From positions 1 through 64,000 of the forward strand of contig CAZCOG010000009.1 of assembly GCA_964500445.1 (NCBI GenBank): a stretch of DNA of 64,000 bases, given 5' to 3'. The position numbers and the translations under genes are program-made. The DNA is from Persicitalea sp964500445 (GTDB lineage Bacteria; Bacteroidota; Bacteroidia; Cytophagales; Spirosomataceae). Shown piece after piece: positions 8,268 through 17,437 of the stretch (position 1 is its first letter; every line of letters begins with the position of its first letter). Under the pieces are notes generated by a model. It made no database searches. It saw nothing but the letters and a program-made list of their open reading frames with translations, and was not told the origin of the DNA.

Positions 8268-9035
8268 CTATCCGTAAATTTCATTGAGCAGACCCGCCAG
8301 ATGAATGCCAGCCTGCATCAGGCAGCGTTGCACAGTGTCGAAGTTTTCGTAAGAGTAACGGTAGCCCAACTTTTTATCCTCGGGTAAGGTATACACCTGC
8401 GGGAGAAGCCCCTGCGACACGGCGGCCCATTCCAGAGTACTCATGGCTTGCCATTGCTTGATTTGTGCTTTGGAAGGCTCATCCAGAAAGCCTGCCAGGT
8501 CGGAGTAGCTGAGCTGCTTACCTTCGATCATATCGCTGTCCCACACGCGGTGGAGGTTGGAGTTCTGACCGAACCACGTCACCCGCTCGCGGTTGCCGCC
8601 CTGGTCGTCGCGATTGCCGACGTGCAGCGGCTGGTGCAGGTCGCCCACCAGGTGGACGAGGAATTTCAAATGTTCGGCCTCGGCGGCGGGCGAGAGCGTA
8701 TGGCTTTTCAGGGCGGCGGTAATTTCCTCAATCTTCATAATGATGTCGCCTTTTGGGTTCTTCGCGCTTTCGGCGTAAGTCTGCCCCGGCAGAATCGTCA
8801 CCCAGTGCCAGTCGTGGGTATGGTTATAGGCCGTATCCGATTTGACATCGTCCATATAGTTGGATACCTCGGCCAGCGAGTTGCAGTCCAAAATTTTGGC
8901 GATTTTCCATTTGGCGTTTCGTTTCAGATGATTTTGGGCCACCAGCCCCACTACGCGGTGGCCCGTAACGCCCCAGGCTACCGCCGTAAGATTCAATGTG
9001 AGTAAACTCAGGCCAAGAACTAAATATTTCTTCAT
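8268..9035 (-). CDS. Secreted S1/P1-type zinc nuclease
   Basis: 255 residues from the ATG at 9033-9035. An in-frame start at 9101 would only add 22 residues before the signal peptide. The signal peptide ends at TAVA, so the mature protein starts at W21 of WGVTGHRVVG, as in P1 nuclease, where the N-terminal Trp helps bind the zinc cluster. Further family motifs are LHFLVHLVGDLHQPLHVG followed by DQGGN and the LHRVWDSD segment, giving the His/Asp zinc ligands. These enzymes cut single-stranded DNA and RNA and can remove 3'-phosphates. A periplasmic or secreted role in nucleotide and phosphate scavenging is likely. It is transcribed alone. Confidence 0.92.
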   Translation of the reverse strand: MKKYLVLGLSLLTLNLTAVAWGVTGHRVVGLVAQNHLKRNAKWKIAKILDCNSLAEVSNYMDDVKSDTAYNHTHDWHWVTILPGQTYAESAKNPKGDIIMKIEEITAALKSHTLSPAAEAEHLKFLVHLVGDLHQPLHVGNRDDQGGNRERVTWFGQNSNLHRVWDSDMIEGKQLSYSDLAGFLDEPSKAQIKQWQAMSTLEWAAVSQGLLPQVYTLPEDKKLGYRYSYENFDTVQRCLMQAGIHLAGLLNEIYG

Positions 9036-9241
9036 TTTAGTCGGAGAATTTCGGTGGTTTTTATCGCTTTGAGTATTTGCAAAAATACAGTTCAAAATCA
9101 CTATCCGCTACGCCAGAATGTTATTTTTCGGTAATATTGAACGTACAATGGGTTTGGGAACCAATCGTAATGTTTCAATATTTGTAAAAAAACAGGCTAG
9201 AACTTCCCAACTTTTTAGACAGTTTTTGACGATTCTATTTT

Positions 9242-9839
9242 ATGAAATTAACTCCCCTAGTTCTCAGTTCTTCTTTCCTCGTACTTTTAACTGTGGGGTG
9301 CAAGTCAGAAGACAATTCCGCCGGGACGGATGATTCAATTTTTGCCCAGCAGCCCGCTGCCGCTTCGAGGGCAGACGCTAACTCNNNNNNNNNNGAATAT
9401 TATCCACCCAGATTCCTTTTGGGGCATTTCACCGGGTGATCGAATAGCTACCCACGAAGGCGAGTTGGCAAAAAGCCAACTGGTAAATGGTGAAGGCAAT
9501 TTTACGACTTACCTTATACTGGATCAACAAGGAGGCAAAATTGGCTACCTGATGCCCGATCCCAACGACGAAACGAAAGTGGGTGACATTACCATCACTT
9601 CGCCAACTCCTGAGACCACCGAAGGAATGAGGGTGGGTATGACGCTGGGCGACCTTTTCGATCGTTATCAGAATCTCGAAATCTATGGCTCCGAAATAGA
9701 AGGACATACCACCGCCTCTCGGGGCCAGTTGTCCTTTCGGCTCGACATCACCCATCACACGTACGAAATCGACCCCAAGAACATCCCGCTGGATACCAAA
9801 ATTCTCGCTATTTCCGTCAAACGTCCTCCCGCACAATGA
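9242..9839 (+). CDS. Small lipoprotein interrupted by an assembly gap
   Basis: The ATG at 9242 starts a lipoprotein signal with lipobox LTVGC (C20). The frame runs into ten Ns at 9385-9394; after the gap the open frame (from about 9395 to the TGA at 9837-9839) is shifted relative to the first. The N-run has an arbitrary length, so the shift is best explained by the gap, and the gene is probably intact in the organism. The downstream part, FWGISPGDRIATHEGEL onward, has a beta-rich pattern of about 145 residues with no family I can name. Its stop overlaps the start of the next lipoprotein gene (ATGA), so the two are probably translated together. Confidence 0.7.
9385..9394. other. Assembly gap (ten Ns)
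   Basis: Ten consecutive undetermined bases, a conventional scaffold-join filler. True length and reading frame across the join are unknown. Confidence 0.95.
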
Positions 9840-10309
9840 AACTTTTAAAGAACTGGCATCTGCCCTTTGTGATTTTGCTGATTGCAGGCTGCAATCCGGC
9901 CGCCGATTCACCTGAAAAGGCGAAAGAATACCTCCTTTCCGCGCCAGCCTGGGGAATTGAAGCGGTCTATATTAATGAGGTGGTCAGCTACAAAGACGGT
10001 AAGCAGGTGCCTAATTTCGGCGGCCCGGTATTCAATCGCTACATGAAAAGCGTTCAGTTCAGAGAGGATGGCTCCTTTGTGGGGAAGTACGAAGACAAAG
10101 AAGAACCCAATATATTGCATTGGGCTATTGATCCGGCCGAGCAGATTATCCTCGTCACAGCCGCCGATACCACCACCGATATCCGAAGTGGCTGGACGAT
10201 CCAACCCGGCAATGTCCACAAAGACTACTTCGAGATGATCACCGAAACGGCCGCATTCAGCTACCCAAACGTGATAAAAATTCGGTTGGCTTTTGAAAAG
10301 AAGGAATGA
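9836..10309 (+). CDS. Small lipoprotein of unknown function
   Basis: 157 residues with a lipoprotein signal: a hydrophobic stretch FVILLIAGC with C19 as the lipidation site. The rest reads as a small soluble beta-rich domain (SVQFREDGSFVGKYEDK, then LHWAIDPAEQIILV), reminiscent of lipocalin-like or DUF4923-type periplasmic domains, but I do not recognise it firmly. It overlaps the preceding lipoprotein gene by four bases (ATGA), and a strong terminator follows its stop. The pair is probably one two-gene transcript. Confidence 0.75.
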   Translation: MKLLKNWHLPFVILLIAGCNPAADSPEKAKEYLLSAPAWGIEAVYINEVVSYKDGKQVPNFGGPVFNRYMKSVQFREDGSFVGKYEDKEEPNILHWAIDPAEQIILVTAADTTTDIRSGWTIQPGNVHKDYFEMITETAAFSYPNVIKIRLAFEKKE

Positions 10310-10320
10310 GGTACTAGAAA

Positions 10321-10350
10321 GAAAAGGTAGCTGGCGTCAGCTACCTTTTC
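10321..10350. terminator. Bidirectional terminator
   Basis: Perfect 13-bp stem GAAAAGGTAGCTG (10321-10333) with CAGCTACCTTTTC (10338-10350) and a 4-base loop, between the convergent lipoprotein and phosphohexose mutase genes. Confidence 0.85.
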
Positions 10351-10385
10351 TCCCTTTTGCGCGGGCAACCCCGTCATAGCCTGCT

Positions 10386-12149
10386 CTACACCAATCCCAA
10401 CTCCTTCCCGATCGTCTGCACCTTCTCTTTTAAACCCGCATAAACGGTATCGAAATCTTCGTTATTCTCGAGATTGGCCCGCACACCGACGTAAAACTTA
10501 ATCTTCGGCTCCGTGCCGGAAGGGCGGCAGGTAAACTTCGTACCGTCGTTGGTAAAGAATTGCAGGACATTGGATTCTTCTATGCCCATCTGTCCGGCGG
10601 GAATGTTGAAAATTGCGCCGCTGCGAGTGTCAACGTTTTTCAGGGACTTGTAATCATCCATACGGATAACAGGGGCGCCAGCCAGGGTCTTGGGCGGATT
10701 CGCCCGGAAGTCAGCCATCATCTGTTGAATTTCGTCAGCCCCACTCTTGCCTTTTTTAGTGATCGAAATTAAGCCTTCGTAGTAGAAACCGTACTGCTTA
10801 TAAATTTCCATCAGCATATCGAACAAGCTGAGCCCTTTATCCTTAGCATAAGCCGTAACTTCGGCCATAATGGCGCAGGAAGCGATGGCATCCTTATCAC
10901 GTACGGCGTCGCCGATAAGGTACCCGTAGCTTTCTTCTCCACCGCCGATGAACTCTTCCTGGCCTTCGGTCTCGCGGATTACCTGGGCAATGTACTTGAA
11001 ACCCGTCAGCGTATTATAGCATTTCACGCCGAATCCGTCAGCCATGTTGTCGATCAGGTCGGTGGTCACGATGGTCTTGCACACAAACTGGTTGCCCGTA
11101 AGTTTTCCGGCTTCCTTCCAAGCCGATAAAAGGTAATAAATGAGAAGGCTGGCAGTCTGGTTGCCGTTCAGTAATTGTAATTCGCCATGATGATTCTTTG
11201 CTCCGATGCCCACCCGGTCAGCGTCAGGGTCGGTACCCATGATGAGGTCAGCATCGATTTCCTTTGCTCTTTCCAACGCCAGGCTCATGGCTTCGCTTTC
11301 TTCGGGGTTGGGGTATACCACCGTCGGGAACTGACCGTTGCCGTTAGGTTCAGCTTGTTTTTCTATTACCGTCACATTAGTGAAACCCATCGCTTTCAGG
11401 ACACGCGGCACCAGTTTCACTCCCGTTCCATGGATGGGTGTGAAAACGATCTTAGTATCTTTCTGATTGGCGATCGCCTCTTTCGAAACAGATAGCGAAA
11501 GAATATGGTCTATGTATTTTTGATCTACTTCCTCTCCTATACTGTGAATAAGCTCAGGATTTCCCTCAAACTTGATTTGCTCCACAGAATCGATGGCATT
11601 CACTTCATTGATAATGTTACGGTCATGGGGAGCCACCACCTGCGAACCATCCACCCAGTAAGCCTTGTATCCGTTGTACTCCTTAGGGTTGTGTGATGCG
11701 GTAACCACGACCCCGCTCTGGCAGCCAAGTTCACGGATGGCAAAAGAGAGTTCAGGGGTTGGACGTAACGAATCAAATAGGTAAACCGTAATTCCATTGG
11801 CTGAGAAGATGTCAGCGATGATTTGGGAAAACTCGTCGGACTTAATGCGAGAGTCAAAAGCAATGGCAACTTTGATTTCGTCGTCCGGAAAATTCTTATT
11901 GAGATAATTGGCCAATCCCTGCGTGGCTTTGCCTACCGTGTATCGGTTCATGCGGTTGGAGCCGATGCCGATCAGCCCCCGCAGGCCACCTGTCCCGAAT
12001 TCCAAATCCTTATAGAAGGCATCGGTTAGCTCGGTCGTGCTGCCGTCGTCAATCATCTTTTGGATTGACGCCTTAGTGTCTTCATCGTAATTTCCTTCCA
12101 GCCAGGAGTTTACCTTTTTCTCTACGTTTTCTTCGAGTTGTACGGACAT
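10386..12149 (-). CDS. Phosphohexose mutase (phosphoglucomutase/phosphomannomutase)
   Basis: 587 residues from the ATG at 12147-12149; the frame extends 16 codons further upstream without family sequence. It interconverts hexose 1- and 6-phosphates through a phosphoserine. Family motifs are all present: FGTGGLRG near the N-terminus, the active-site serine in VVTASHNPKEYNGYK, the metal-binding loop GTDPDADRVG, the sugar-specificity loop GGGEESYG, and the phosphate-binding CRPSGTEPKIKFY near the C-terminus. At about 590 residues it belongs to the long PGM2-like subgroup. It is downstream of a GH63 glucosidase on the same strand but separated from it by a terminator. Substrate preference cannot be read from the sequence. 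Confidence 0.95.
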   Translation of the reverse strand: MSVQLEENVEKKVNSWLEGNYDEDTKASIQKMIDDGSTTELTDAFYKDLEFGTGGLRGLIGIGSNRMNRYTVGKATQGLANYLNKNFPDDEIKVAIAFDSRIKSDEFSQIIADIFSANGITVYLFDSLRPTPELSFAIRELGCQSGVVVTASHNPKEYNGYKAYWVDGSQVVAPHDRNIINEVNAIDSVEQIKFEGNPELIHSIGEEVDQKYIDHILSLSVSKEAIANQKDTKIVFTPIHGTGVKLVPRVLKAMGFTNVTVIEKQAEPNGNGQFPTVVYPNPEESEAMSLALERAKEIDADLIMGTDPDADRVGIGAKNHHGELQLLNGNQTASLLIYYLLSAWKEAGKLTGNQFVCKTIVTTDLIDNMADGFGVKCYNTLTGFKYIAQVIRETEGQEEFIGGGEESYGYLIGDAVRDKDAIASCAIMAEVTAYAKDKGLSLFDMLMEIYKQYGFYYEGLISITKKGKSGADEIQQMMADFRANPPKTLAGAPVIRMDDYKSLKNVDTRSGAIFNIPAGQMGIEESNVLQFFTNDGTKFTCRPSGTEPKIKFYVGVRANLENNEDFDTVYAGLKEKVQTIGKELGLV

Positions 12150-12197
12150 TTTTTCAGTTGAAATTTGGAAATGAATAGTTGGCACTGAACCTATCAT

Positions 12198-12237
12198 TAA
12201 AAAGGTGCCAGCCGTGGAATATTTTTAGCTGACACCT
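12198..12237 (-). terminator. Rho-independent terminator after the GH63 gene
   Basis: On the minus strand AGGTGTCAGC (12237-12228) pairs with GCTGGCACCT (12212-12203), with one G-U pair, followed by a T-run. It separates the GH63 gene from the mutase gene. Confidence 0.75.
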
Positions 12238-12266
12238 CCTTAGTAAAGTCTATAATCCGGTTTTTC

Positions 12267-14987
12267 TCATCCTTTATCTACCACTAAATTTTCTAATTCG
12301 GTTTCCTGCTCAGCTCTAAAAGTAGCAGCGGCTTTGGCTTTAATCTGAGAAGTTTTCAGAATAATTTCTGCGATCAGTCCCGTCCAGCCCGTTTGGTGCT
12401 CGGCCCCACAGCCGCGGCCATTGTCGCCGTGGAAGTATTCATAGAACAGGATATTATCCCGGAAATGGGGATCTGTCTGCATCTTTTCATTATTGCCAAA
12501 CACCGCCCGGCGGTCGTTTTCATCTTTTTTGAATATGCCGATCAGCCGTTCCCCCAGCGCTACGGCTACTTCGTCGATCTTTACCAGATTACCTGAGTTA
12601 GTAGGGTATTCTACTTCGTAATCATCGCCATAGTAAGAATGAAATTTTATCAGCGAGTCAAAAATGAGAAAGTTCAATGGGAACCAGATCGGACCGCGCC
12701 AGTTGGAATTGCCGCCCATGATGTTCGTCAGTGCCTCGGCGGGTGTGTATCCTACTTGTAGTACTTCGCCGTTTATATAAAATTTGTAAGGATTTTCTTC
12801 GTGGAATTTCGACATAGCCCGTATCCCATAATCCGAAAGAAATTCCTGAGCATCCAGCATACGTTTCAGGATCATTTTCATCCGGTGCCCACGCAAAATA
12901 GCCAAAAGGCGATTTTCACCCTTGCCCGATTCGAACCAACGCGAAATAAGGCGTGCCAGATCCGGGCGATTCGCCAAAACCCACTCAACCCGCCGTTTGA
13001 AAACCGGCATTTTTTCCAGCATCTGGGGATCGAGAATTTCGACGGCAAATAGCGGAATCAGCCCCACAATGGACCGTACTTTCAGAAGGATACTCTGCCC
13101 ATTGGGAATATGGATCACATCGTAGTAAAACTGATCTTCTTCGTCCCACAAGCTGATCGTGGAATTCTTATCCCCCATCGCTTCCATGGCTCCGGCGATG
13201 TAGAGAAAATGCTCAAAAAACTTCGAGGCCATATCCTGATAGACTGGCTGTTTCAGGGAAATCTCAACCGAAATCCGCAGCATATTCAGCGTGTACATTG
13301 CCATCCAGCCGGTGGCATCGGCCTGTTCCAGTTTGCCGCCGAAGGGCATTGGGGTAGAACGGTCGAATACGCCAATGTTGTCCAGACCCAGGAAACCACC
13401 GCTGAAAATATTGTTGCCAGTATCATCCTTTTGATTAACCCACCAGGTAAAATTCAGGAGTAGTTTGTGAAATATTTTTTCCAAAAAGGCAATGTCCCCC
13501 ACGCCATCATTCTGCTCGCGGTCGATTTCATAAACTTTCCAGGTAGCCCAAGCGTGGACAGGCGGGTTGACGTCCGAGAAGTTCCACTCGTAAGCAGGGA
13601 TCTGCCCATTGGGATGCATATAGTACTCACGGAGCAGGATTTCCAACTGCCGCTTGGCAAAATCGGCGTCGACCCGGGCCAGCGGGATACAGTGAAAGGC
13701 CGAATCCCAGGCCGCGAACCAGGGATACTCCCACTTATCGGGCATCGAAATCAAATTGGCGGAATAGAGGTGTTTCCAACCGGAGTTGCGCCCCCACTTT
13801 CGGGCGGGTGCCGGACCAGGGTGCGCCGGATCGCCTTTGAGCCACTCATAGACATTGTAGTAGTAAAACTGCTTGTTCCACATCATTCCGGCGTAGGCTT
13901 GCCGCTGGATCGATAGCAACTCCTTGTCTTTTACATCGCGTTGTATTTCTTCGTAAAACTCGTCAGCCTCCCGGATGCGCTTGTCAAACATGTCGTCAAA
14001 ACCACCGAAAGGTTCCGAAATGCTATGATTCACGAACCGCATCCGCACCGTGACGCTCTCTCCTGCTTTGACGATTCGCGAAAATTTACCAGACGCCTTA
14101 GTACCTATCTGATTAGGATTGATTGTTTTAGCCTTACGACCGCTAATGATGTAATCGTTGATACCATCCTTAGGATAGGGCGAGGCGTTAGGAGTGCCGT
14201 AGAGTTTCTTAAAGTTTGTTTCGTTCTCGCAAAAAAGTATCTCGTCAGTTTTGTCCAGGTAGTAGTTGAACTTGCCGTGCTTCCGGTGGTTGACTTCGAT
14301 AATACGGTTGCCGACACCGTTCATCATCGGTTTGTAATCGAAATCGGGATAGCCCCACGACCAGGTATTCCGGAAAGCTATGGTTGGTAAAATTGTGATC
14401 GGGGCGTCTTTAGGTCCCCGGTTGTGGGCCGTTACCCTGATCATAAAGTCTTCTTCGTCAGCCTTGGCGTACTCTATGTATATATCAAAGTACTCATCAT
14501 TGTCGAAAACACCTGTGTCAGTTATTTCGTATTCCAGTTCCGTTTTACCACGCCGGGCGTTTTCCTGGCGTATTTTCTCGTACGGAAACAGGTTCTGCGG
14601 GTACTTATACAGCATTTTCATGTACGAGTGGGTAGGCGTACTGTCGAGATAATAGTACAAGTCCTTTACGTCCTCGCCATGATTGGCCTCAGTGTTGGTC
14701 AGGCCGAAAATCCGCTCTTTTAACAATTTATCCTTATGGTTCCAGAAGGCAAAAGAAAGGCAAATGTGTTGTTTGCTGTCAGAAAAGCCGCCGATTCCTT
14801 CCTCACCCCAACGGTAGGCTTTGGATCGAGCCATCTCATGGGTGATGTAGTTCCAGGCGTCACCATTTCTGCTATAATCTTCTCGTACCGTTCCCCACTG
14901 CCGTTCCGTCAGATAAGGCCCCCATTTCTTCCATCCCCTATTTTCTTTTTGGAGGGTAAGTCTTACTCTTTCTGCGCTATTAGCCAT
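12267..14987 (-). CDS. GH63-family glucosidase (MGH1-like)
   Basis: 906 residues, no signal peptide, so probably cytoplasmic. It matches the large bacterial GH63 group: N-terminal beta-sandwich beginning with ENRGWKKWGPYLTERQWGTV, then an (alpha/alpha)6 barrel with AGMMWNKQFYYYNVYEWL, WEYPWFAAWDSAFHCIPLA (the D in AAWD is in the position of the general acid), and near the end GGNSNWRGPIWFPLNFLI and FYEYFHGDNGRGCGAEHQTGW. Family members hydrolyse alpha-glucosides, mannosylglycerate or glucosylglycerate; the exact substrate is not evident. It is transcribed alone, with a terminator behind it. Confidence 0.92.
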   Translation of the reverse strand: MANSAERVRLTLQKENRGWKKWGPYLTERQWGTVREDYSRNGDAWNYITHEMARSKAYRWGEEGIGGFSDSKQHICLSFAFWNHKDKLLKERIFGLTNTEANHGEDVKDLYYYLDSTPTHSYMKMLYKYPQNLFPYEKIRQENARRGKTELEYEITDTGVFDNDEYFDIYIEYAKADEEDFMIRVTAHNRGPKDAPITILPTIAFRNTWSWGYPDFDYKPMMNGVGNRIIEVNHRKHGKFNYYLDKTDEILFCENETNFKKLYGTPNASPYPKDGINDYIISGRKAKTINPNQIGTKASGKFSRIVKAGESVTVRMRFVNHSISEPFGGFDDMFDKRIREADEFYEEIQRDVKDKELLSIQRQAYAGMMWNKQFYYYNVYEWLKGDPAHPGPAPARKWGRNSGWKHLYSANLISMPDKWEYPWFAAWDSAFHCIPLARVDADFAKRQLEILLREYYMHPNGQIPAYEWNFSDVNPPVHAWATWKVYEIDREQNDGVGDIAFLEKIFHKLLLNFTWWVNQKDDTGNNIFSGGFLGLDNIGVFDRSTPMPFGGKLEQADATGWMAMYTLNMLRISVEISLKQPVYQDMASKFFEHFLYIAGAMEAMGDKNSTISLWDEEDQFYYDVIHIPNGQSILLKVRSIVGLIPLFAVEILDPQMLEKMPVFKRRVEWVLANRPDLARLISRWFESGKGENRLLAILRGHRMKMILKRMLDAQEFLSDYGIRAMSKFHEENPYKFYINGEVLQVGYTPAEALTNIMGGNSNWRGPIWFPLNFLIFDSLIKFHSYYGDDYEVEYPTNSGNLVKIDEVAVALGERLIGIFKKDENDRRAVFGNNEKMQTDPHFRDNILFYEYFHGDNGRGCGAEHQTGWTGLIAEIILKTSQIKAKAAATFRAEQETELENLVVDKG

Positions 14988-15137
14988 ATCGAATCTATAA
15001 TAATAGTAATGGGGAGGGTCAAACTTTCTTTTTTGGCTCAGCCAGCGATTGGCTTCGAACAGTATCCCTTATAATGCAAATAAATGGGATTCTATAAAAA
15101 CTAGTGCGTTTCCCTGCGGTTTAATCACCAATATGGC

Positions 15138-16874
15138 TTAGTTGCCAGGAATTATCCAATCTTCTATTTCACCAATCCCATTGAGAGAGCTATGTCTCTG
15201 AATGTCTAGGTTCACATTTCCCGCGTAGAATTCAGCCAGAGACCTTCCTTCTTCCGACGTTTGCACGAGTAGCGGGTCACGGGTTTTCCGGCATTCCCGC
15301 AAAATATCTTCGACATACTCTTTGAACATCAGCGGCACGGGTAGTTGGTAGTATTCCTCCTCGTTCACTTTCAGCACCGGAATGGCCCGGTACTTTCCCG
15401 CGGCATTGATCAGGCCGTACTCGCGCTGCGCAGCCGCGTACTGCTTGTCATCGGTGCCAAACACTATACCTTTCAGCGGCAACGTTGCTTCCACGCCCGC
15501 CGAAATTTCAGCGTCCAGTTTTGTCAGCAAGTCGCGCAACTTCCAAACTTCCTTTCCCGTGCGAATGCGCTCGCGGATGGACTGGCGGATGAAATAGGTA
15601 AGCGACTGGGTCACATTCAGGCCAATTTCAGCCATTTGTTTAAAAATGAGCGAGGTCGGCGACATACCAGGAATCGTATTGGGATCATGCAACAGAATAT
15701 CTCCATCAGGCGTCAGGAACCCATCGATCCGGGCGCAAACGTTGATGCCCAAACGTTGGAACACCAATGCAATAACTTCCCTGATTTTACGATTGTTTTC
15801 GAGAGTAGTATCTACCGGGATACGCTTGCGGGTAGCTCCGGGCTTGTACTTGGAATTGAAGTCGAACACTTCCACCACCTTGATCACTTCGGTGGGGGGA
15901 AGCGCAAGCGGCGTACCATCAGCTAACTGAATACAGCCGCAGGAGAATTCCTGACCGCGCACGAACGCTTCCAAAAGTACCTGATCTTCGGCGTTATTGC
16001 TGGAAAGCGTTATGTTCTGGTCAGGTTTTATAAGTACCTGATCTAAATACTCGATCAATATCTGAGGGTGATAGAAAGTCTGGCCATTGGCGGTCACGGG
16101 AAATCCGATCCCTTCGTCCAGGTTAGCCAAGCGCTGCGCCCAATCTTTCTTTTCGGTATGCGGTAGTTTGGTCCAATCCTCAGAAGTTAATTCTACCTGG
16201 AAAAAACATTGATTGATTGCCTTTATAAAATCCTGAAAGTCGTCTTTTTGCACAATGGCAACACCGATAGAAGAACCCTGGTGCGGGGCTTTGACTACGA
16301 TCGGCAGACCGAGTTCTTCTTTCAGTTTCTCATAAATCTCCCGGCGATCCTGCGTCTGCCAGGCCTTGTACAGCAGTACATCCGTCTTTTTCTGCTGCCC
16401 GTTGGCCAGGGCAATCATTTCGTTTTGCAGGATTTTGTCGATACCTACCGCTGAACCCATCAGGCCAGGTCCACTATATGGGATACGGTACCATTCAAGC
16501 AGTCCCTGAATTGCCCCATCTTCGCAATCAGGTCCATGCATTGCCAGAAAGGCAAAATCAAAGTACTTAGAAAATTCTGAGGGCTGAATCAGCTGGCCAA
16601 TTTCGCTGTCAACTTCAACAACAGCCGATTCGGGAAATGATTCGATATAAAGCCGATAGCTATCATTATCCTGCTGCTGAGATGGATAAAAATCCCTGAT
16701 TTCTTTTTTATACAAAACCTCCGGCTGCACTTTAATAAACCGCCCAAAGCTGTCAACAAAAACGGGGACTGCCTCAAATAGCTCTTTATCGAGATGTTCA
16801 AAAGCAGTTTTGCCCCCGGCAAAAGAAATTTCACGCTCGCGGGACGGGCCGCCAAAAAAAATACCTATTCGCAT
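15138..16874 (-). CDS. Long D-alanine--D-alanine ligase-like ATP-grasp protein
   Basis: 578 residues, against about 310-370 for typical Ddl. Ddl joins two D-alanines for peptidoglycan. The N-terminus MRIGIFFGGPSREREIS is typical, as are AMHGPDCEDGAIQGLLEW and the IPYSGPGLMGSAVGIDK loop. ATP-grasp elements include LPIVVKAPHQGSSIGV. The metal-binding segment reads LLHDPNTIPGMSPTS where standard Ddl has an E-x-N motif (NEVNTLPGMT type), so an Asp replaces the first Glu. Two insertions and an extra C-terminal region of about 150 residues (after about 430) account for the length. This long form may be lineage-typical. The substrate could differ, so I give no gene symbol. Confidence 0.82.
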   Translation of the reverse strand: MRIGIFFGGPSREREISFAGGKTAFEHLDKELFEAVPVFVDSFGRFIKVQPEVLYKKEIRDFYPSQQQDNDSYRLYIESFPESAVVEVDSEIGQLIQPSEFSKYFDFAFLAMHGPDCEDGAIQGLLEWYRIPYSGPGLMGSAVGIDKILQNEMIALANGQQKKTDVLLYKAWQTQDRREIYEKLKEELGLPIVVKAPHQGSSIGVAIVQKDDFQDFIKAINQCFFQVELTSEDWTKLPHTEKKDWAQRLANLDEGIGFPVTANGQTFYHPQILIEYLDQVLIKPDQNITLSSNNAEDQVLLEAFVRGQEFSCGCIQLADGTPLALPPTEVIKVVEVFDFNSKYKPGATRKRIPVDTTLENNRKIREVIALVFQRLGINVCARIDGFLTPDGDILLHDPNTIPGMSPTSLIFKQMAEIGLNVTQSLTYFIRQSIRERIRTGKEVWKLRDLLTKLDAEISAGVEATLPLKGIVFGTDDKQYAAAQREYGLINAAGKYRAIPVLKVNEEEYYQLPVPLMFKEYVEDILRECRKTRDPLLVQTSEEGRSLAEFYAGNVNLDIQRHSSLNGIGEIEDWIIPGN

Positions 16875-17114
16875 TATGTGCAGAGTTGATTGTGGAGAAC
16901 AGCCCGTCGAAGAAATTGACAGCTTGTAGTTGTCGTATTCAACGAGTCAGATATAGCGTCAAGTCTCTAAATAATCTATCCGCTAACCCAACTGCAAGAT
17001 AAGGGCCGGCACTTAAATTAAATAGAAAGCACTAAAAAGATAGCAGAAAAAGCGGCTTTCTAGGCTTTCTCCGTAGACCTCTGAGCTAATTTCATGAAAC
17101 TCTAGGGCTAAAAT
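16875..17114. other. Intergenic region between nfu and the Ddl-like gene
   Basis: 240 bases without an open frame of note. A TATCTTGC on the minus strand (near 16998) is close to, but one base short of, the TAnnTTTG -7 consensus and could drive the Ddl-like gene. No terminator hairpin with a T-run was seen. Confidence 0.4.
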
Positions 17115-17381
17115 CTATGAAGCAAGCGAAGGGACGTTGATTGCTTCGACGCGCAGCACATGGGGAACGGCTTTGCGGATGGACTCTTCCAAGCCAGCAC
17201 GGAAGGTCATGGCATTCATGGGGCAGGTTTGGCAGGAGCCAATCAGCTCGAGACGGACAATCAGGTCGTCAGTAACCTCGGAAAGTACGACGTTGCCGCC
17301 GTCGGCCTCGAGATAGGGGCGCACTGAATCGAGCGCCTGCTCTATCAAACCTTCAATTCTTGTTTTTTCTTCTACAACCAT
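17115..17381 (-). CDS. Nfu-type iron-sulfur scaffold/carrier (NifU C-terminal domain)
   Basis: 88 residues from the ATG at 17379-17381; an in-frame ATG at 17408 would add nine residues. The protein is a single NifU C-terminal domain: PYLEADGGNVVL and the CxxC pair C50-Q-T-C53 in GSCQTCPMNAMTF, which binds a [4Fe-4S] cluster for delivery to target proteins. It lies 57 bases downstream of the Mrp-type ATPase gene on the same strand, also an Fe-S carrier, which fits a joint role in cluster delivery. Confidence 0.93.
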   Translation of the reverse strand: MVVEEKTRIEGLIEQALDSVRPYLEADGGNVVLSEVTDDLIVRLELIGSCQTCPMNAMTFRAGLEESIRKAVPHVLRVEAINVPSLAS

Positions 17382-17437
17382 TATGTCAAAATATGCGCTA
17401 AAATGCACTATTTAATCCGAAAATCAAACTTCTGTCA

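Noticed and set aside
9385..9394. A real frameshift in the first small lipoprotein gene
   Set aside because: The break coincides exactly with a run of Ns whose length is arbitrary.
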